Source of the DNA: Myxococcales bacterium
GTDB taxonomy: Bacteria; Myxococcota_A; UBA9160; SMWR01
DNA length: 9,468 bases
NCBI GenBank assembly: GCA_022572485.1
Contig: JACZVU010000100.1
Location: forward strand, 1-9,468
Reading direction: 5' to 3'
Shown here: positions 6,953 through 9,468 of the stretch, one piece after another
Position numbering within the stretch: the first letter of the stretch is position 1
Layout of the letters: each line of letters opens with the position of its first letter
The notes under the pieces: model-generated
Databases searched by the model: none
What the model was told of the DNA's origin: nothing
Seen by the model: the letters and a program-made list of their open reading frames with translations, nothing else
Position numbers and translations under genes: made by a program

Positions 6953-8383
6953 TCAGGTGTCCGTGCGCAGGGGGTGGGGTTTGCCAAAGAGCCATCCCTG
7001 ACCGAAGGGAATCCCGAGGCGAGCGAGCGTTTCGAGTTCTTCCAGTGTATCGAGCCCTTCGCCGACGATACGCGCGCCGATCTTTTCCGATACCGCATGC
7101 AAGGCCCGCAGCATCTCCTGACGGTTCAGGTCCTCGTCGATTCCAGCCACGAACGCTCGGTCGACCTTGACGAACTCGGGCGACAGCTCGATGACTGATT
7201 CGAGGCTCGCGTAGCCCGATCCGACATCGTCCAACGCAATCTGAAAACCGAGATTCCCGTAGTAGTCACGGATCTCCCGGAAGATATCGAAGTTCGCGAT
7301 CGATTCCTGTTCGGAGATTTCGAACACAAGGTCGGTAGGGGCAAGCCCGCAGCTGTCAAGCGTTCGGCGCAAGGCCTCGGAACGGAAGTTCGGATCGTAG
7401 ATGGTCGTCGGGCGGATGTTGAGAAAGAGCTTCGCGCCGCTCGGGAAATCCCTTGCGCCGTCGAGGCCGCTCATCCTGCAAAGACGATCGAGCTGAAATA
7501 TGAAGTCTTCTTCACTCGCGCTCCTGAACAACGCCCCTGGCGAGTGAAACTCCGAACCCTCCGGACCGCGCGCGAGGGCTTCGTATCCGAATACCGTCCG
7601 TGTCGAGACGTCCACGATCGGCTCATAGACGGAGCGAATCCTACCTTCGAGTACCAACTCGAAGAGTTTCTGGCGACGTCGCCGAGCACCGATCTTTTCG
7701 TTGAGCGCAGCGTCGGTGCGCGCTTGTTCCATCGCGTCTCGGATTTGTACTTCCGCGCTCTTCGTGGGATTGCAAAGAGCCGCCGCGGTGCCGATCGGAA
7801 GCCTCGGGGGCGTCTTCAGATGCGGATACCCGATTCCCATGCCCCGCGTCTTCAGCCCCTGGGCGAGAGCACCGTGAAGATCGGGAAGCTCCCGATTGTA
7901 GAAGTCCGTCTCCGTGAGATCGCGAAACAGAAAAACCATGATCTCGTTGCGACCGGTCTCACCCGCGAGAATCAGGTCACTGATCCCCAGGCGATCGCCA
8001 ATGATTTGCTCCACGGCTTCTCGGAGCGACAACATCGCCCCGAGACGCGCCGTGCCGCCGAAACTGCGTTCAATGTCAGAAAACGCGGAGGCGTCGATCA
8101 CGAGGACACCCAGCGCTCCGTGGTTGGTAAAGTGCTCGACGATCCCGCAGAGCGAATCTCCGACCGAGGCCAGCGCCACCTCAGATTTGGGTAGAACCGA
8201 AAAGGGCAGACGGTCATTGGACTCCGACATGCCACCCGCATCGGCACCCTTTGCCTGCAACACACCAATGACTTCGAACGGAGCGCCAGCGATCAATACT
8301 CGTTCTCCGATTGGCTGCTCACCATGGAACAATTCCTTCGCAATCTGTGCGCCGATGACAGCTACGCGCGATAGATTCCGCAC
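6953..8383 (-). CDS. EAL-domain c-di-GMP phosphodiesterase with degenerate GGDEF-like domain and a MacB-derived N-terminal extension
   Basis: The frame of 476 codons has three parts. Residues 2-51 match the periplasmic core of MacB-type ABC permeases and look foreign to the gene. Residues about 88-195 resemble a GGDEF fold whose signature is degenerate (GRNEI at 144-148), so no cyclase activity is expected. Residues about 240-476 form an EAL domain. All the usual metal and catalytic positions seem present: E268 (EALAR), N322, E355, D385-D386 (DDVGSG), K406, E442 and Q462. It should hydrolyse c-di-GMP to pGpG in the cytoplasm. No membrane segment or sensor domain is visible. The original start is probably the ATG at 8230 (residue 52), though no well-spaced ribosome site precedes it. 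The GTG at 8383 falls beside the junction with mcrB sequence and may not be used. Confidence 0.88.
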   Translation of the reverse strand: MRNLSRVAVIGAQIAKELFHGEQPIGERVLIAGAPFEVIGVLQAKGADAGGMSESNDRLPFSVLPKSEVALASVGDSLCGIVEHFTNHGALGVLVIDASAFSDIERSFGGTARLGAMLSLREAVEQIIGDRLGISDLILAGETGRNEIMVFLFRDLTETDFYNRELPDLHGALAQGLKTRGMGIGYPHLKTPPRLPIGTAAALCNPTKSAEVQIRDAMEQARTDAALNEKIGARRRRQKLFELVLEGRIRSVYEPIVDVSTRTVFGYEALARGPEGSEFHSPGALFRSASEEDFIFQLDRLCRMSGLDGARDFPSGAKLFLNIRPTTIYDPNFRSEALRRTLDSCGLAPTDLVFEISEQESIANFDIFREIRDYYGNLGFQIALDDVGSGYASLESVIELSPEFVKVDRAFVAGIDEDLNRQEMLRALHAVSEKIGARIVGEGLDTLEELETLARLGIPFGQGWLFGKPHPLRTDT

Positions 8384-8395
8384 GTCTTCATCATC
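8231..8395 (-). pseudogene. Internal fragment of a MacB-type ABC transporter permease
   Basis: About 50 codons, with RVAVIGAQIAKELF, PIGERVLIAGAPFEVIGVL and QAKGADAGG. This is the middle of the MacB periplasmic core domain (MacB_PCD). Both flanks are missing: the N-terminal membrane helix and first part upstream, and the FtsX-like C-terminal helices downstream. Similarity on this strand may extend to about 8395 (DDED before VRNLSRV), overlapping the mcrB fragment on the other strand. It is fused in frame to the EAL gene. It cannot work as a permease. Confidence 0.8.
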
Positions 8396-8905
8396 GATGA
8401 GATCAACCGGGGCAATCTGAGCAAAATCATGGGTGAACTGATGATGCTCATCGAGGCCGATAAACGCAGTCCTGACTATGCCATCCCGCTAACCTATTCC
8501 AGTCATCCCAACGAGACCTTTTACGTGCCCTCTAATCTCTACCTGTTGGGCATGATGAACACGGCAGATCGCTCGCTGGCCATGGTCGATTACGCGCTTC
8601 GTCGTCGGTTTGCCTTCATCACGTTGCGGCCTCAGTTTCAAAGCCAGGCATTCAAAACACATCTGAAGGACCGTGGTTCAGCGCCTGGCCTGGTGCATCA
8701 TATTGTGCAATGCTTCAGAGACCTCAACCAGCAGATCGTAGACGATAGCACCAACCTGGGTGCTGGATTCTGCATCGGCCACAGCTACTTCTGTCCTGTC
8801 CATCCTGACCTGGAACTCGACGCGGCATGGTACAATCTCATCATCGGTCAATGTCTGAAGACACAGCCCGTCTCCGCGGTCGAATCGATTTCGGTGTGTC
8901 GCTGA
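8384..8905 (+). pseudogene. mcrB: McrB-type AAA+ restriction ATPase, 5'-truncated remnant
   Basis: McrB is the GTP-dependent AAA+ motor of McrBC modification-dependent restriction. Similarity starts abruptly at Walker B (VFIIDEINRGNLSKI, from 8384). It continues through GELMMLIEADKRS, sensor 1 (LLGMMNTADRSLAMVD) and the arginine motif LRRRFAF. Walker A, the N-terminal DNA-reading domain and any start codon are absent. An in-frame TAG at 8372 closes the frame just upstream. The ATG at 8429 is internal to the AAA domain and not a credible native start. After WYNLIIG (8828-8848) the expected McrB ending is lost, and the frame runs 19 codons into mcrC sequence in the wrong register before stopping. 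The protein would be non-functional. Confidence 0.88.
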
Positions 8906-9468
8906 AACGCATGCTTCCTCCGCGTGCTCGCGCCCACTGCCGTTTCGACGAACTCGACCATGACGTCCTGCACAACCGCATTCTGAAGACCACACTCCGC
9001 CGCTTGGCCTATGTGCAAGGTCTAGACGCCAAATTACGCACAAAACTCCTGCTGTTGCACCGTCGCTTCGCCAACATCTCCGAGACACCCCTCAACCGTC
9101 TCACCTTTCGCAGAGTACAGCTCCATAGCAACAACGCCTTCTATCGCTTCTTGATGAACGTCTGTGAACTGGTGCAACGAAGCGTTTTCCTCAATGAGAC
9201 CGTTGGAGCGCATCAATTTCGCGATTTCATGCGCGATGACAAGGCGATGGCTAGGGTCTTCGAGCACTTTGTCTTCAATTTCTACAAGAGAGAACAAAAC
9301 ACGTACGCTGTAGCACGCAATATTATTTCCTGGGACCTGGAAGCACCTGATGAAGAAAGCCGTTCGCTGCTGCGGACGGCTCAGTGGCGCTCGGCGGCGC
9401 TCGGCGGCATGGCACGAGGTCTGGCGGCGGATGGTTCTCGCGGGCTGCGCATCCCGGCGGCGGCGCCG
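8851..9468 (+). pseudogene. mcrC: McrC-type restriction subunit, truncated at both ends
   Basis: McrC is the nuclease partner of McrB. The frame is open from the ATG at 8851 to the window edge (206 codons). McrC-like features are LRGRIDFGVSL (8-18), CRFDELDHDVLHNRILKTTL (30-49), the NNAFYRFLMNVCELV segment (94-108), ARVFEHFVFNFYKREQ (134-149) and ISWDLEAP (159-166). The N-terminal part found in intact McrC before LRGRID is missing. Similarity ends at about residue 174 (SRSLL), where McrC should continue into the PD-(D/E)xK core (TD...DxK). Instead a GC-rich, low-complexity sequence follows. The ATG overlaps the mcrB remnant by 55 nt. By hand count, 9241-9300 has 26 of 60 G+C, lower than the rest of the window. 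Confidence 0.82.
9373..9468. other. GC-rich tail of separate origin with a 10-bp tandem repeat
   Basis: Composition jumps after the mcrC homology ends; 9421-9468 has 39 of 48 G+C by hand count. GGCGCTCGGC is repeated exactly at 9386-9395 and 9396-9405. No frame gives a protein I recognise. It may be the edge of another gene or of a mobile element lying mostly outside the window. Confidence 0.5.

Noticed and set aside
8391..8400. Palindrome TCATCGATGA at the mcrB-macB junction as a recombination site
   Set aside because: These bases are the normal Walker B codons (IIDE) of mcrB, so the symmetry is probably coincidental.
1..9468. CRISPR arrays, tRNA or rRNA genes, complete insertion sequences
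   Set aside because: No regularly spaced repeat series, no cloverleaf-like or rRNA-like stretch and no transposase-like frame were seen on reading both strands.

Overview
This window looks like chromosomal DNA of a GC-rich Gram-negative bacterium, possibly a deltaproteobacterial or myxococcal lineage. The outer-membrane TonB-dependent receptor, the glutathione-type formaldehyde dehydrogenase and the style of the EAL regulator support this. No rRNA or tRNA gene is present, so the lineage is an inference. Coding is dense up to about 8.38 kb. The last 1.1 kb is a patchwork of broken genes.

Layout. (1) Positions 1-577, minus strand: the first 192 codons of a class III alcohol / S-(hydroxymethyl)glutathione dehydrogenase, running off the window. 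(2) 578-833: a divergent intergenic region with a candidate -10 box and a near-perfect 40-bp direct repeat. (3) 834-2867, plus strand: a multi-pass membrane protein of the GT-C/TMTC-like class with six TPR-like units at its C-terminus. (4) From about 8.38 kb down to 3.02 kb, all on the minus strand: an EAL c-di-GMP phosphodiesterase, a membrane-anchored metallo-beta-lactamase-fold hydrolase, a pterin-4a-carbinolamine dehydratase, a small His/Cys protein resembling DUF2946, and a ZnuD-like TonB-dependent receptor with a histidine cluster. The hydrolase and dehydratase are 1 nt apart and the dehydratase and small protein 17 nt apart. The receptor follows after 120 nt. These four may form an operon whose last two members suggest zinc or copper acquisition.

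(5) 8231-9468: mosaic end. An internal piece of a MacB-type ABC permease is joined in frame to the EAL gene. It meets, head to head, a plus-strand McrB ATPase fragment that has lost everything before Walker B. The McrB fragment runs abruptly into an McrC fragment lacking its N-terminus. McrC homology stops near 9372, where the DNA becomes about 80% GC. The region is either a decayed McrBC restriction locus in a recombination-prone site or an assembly chimera, and sequence alone cannot separate the two.

I see no clear novel system. The best leads are the mosaic junctions, the MacB-EAL in-frame fusion, the metal-uptake cluster with its duplicated translation-start module, and the TMTC-like protein.
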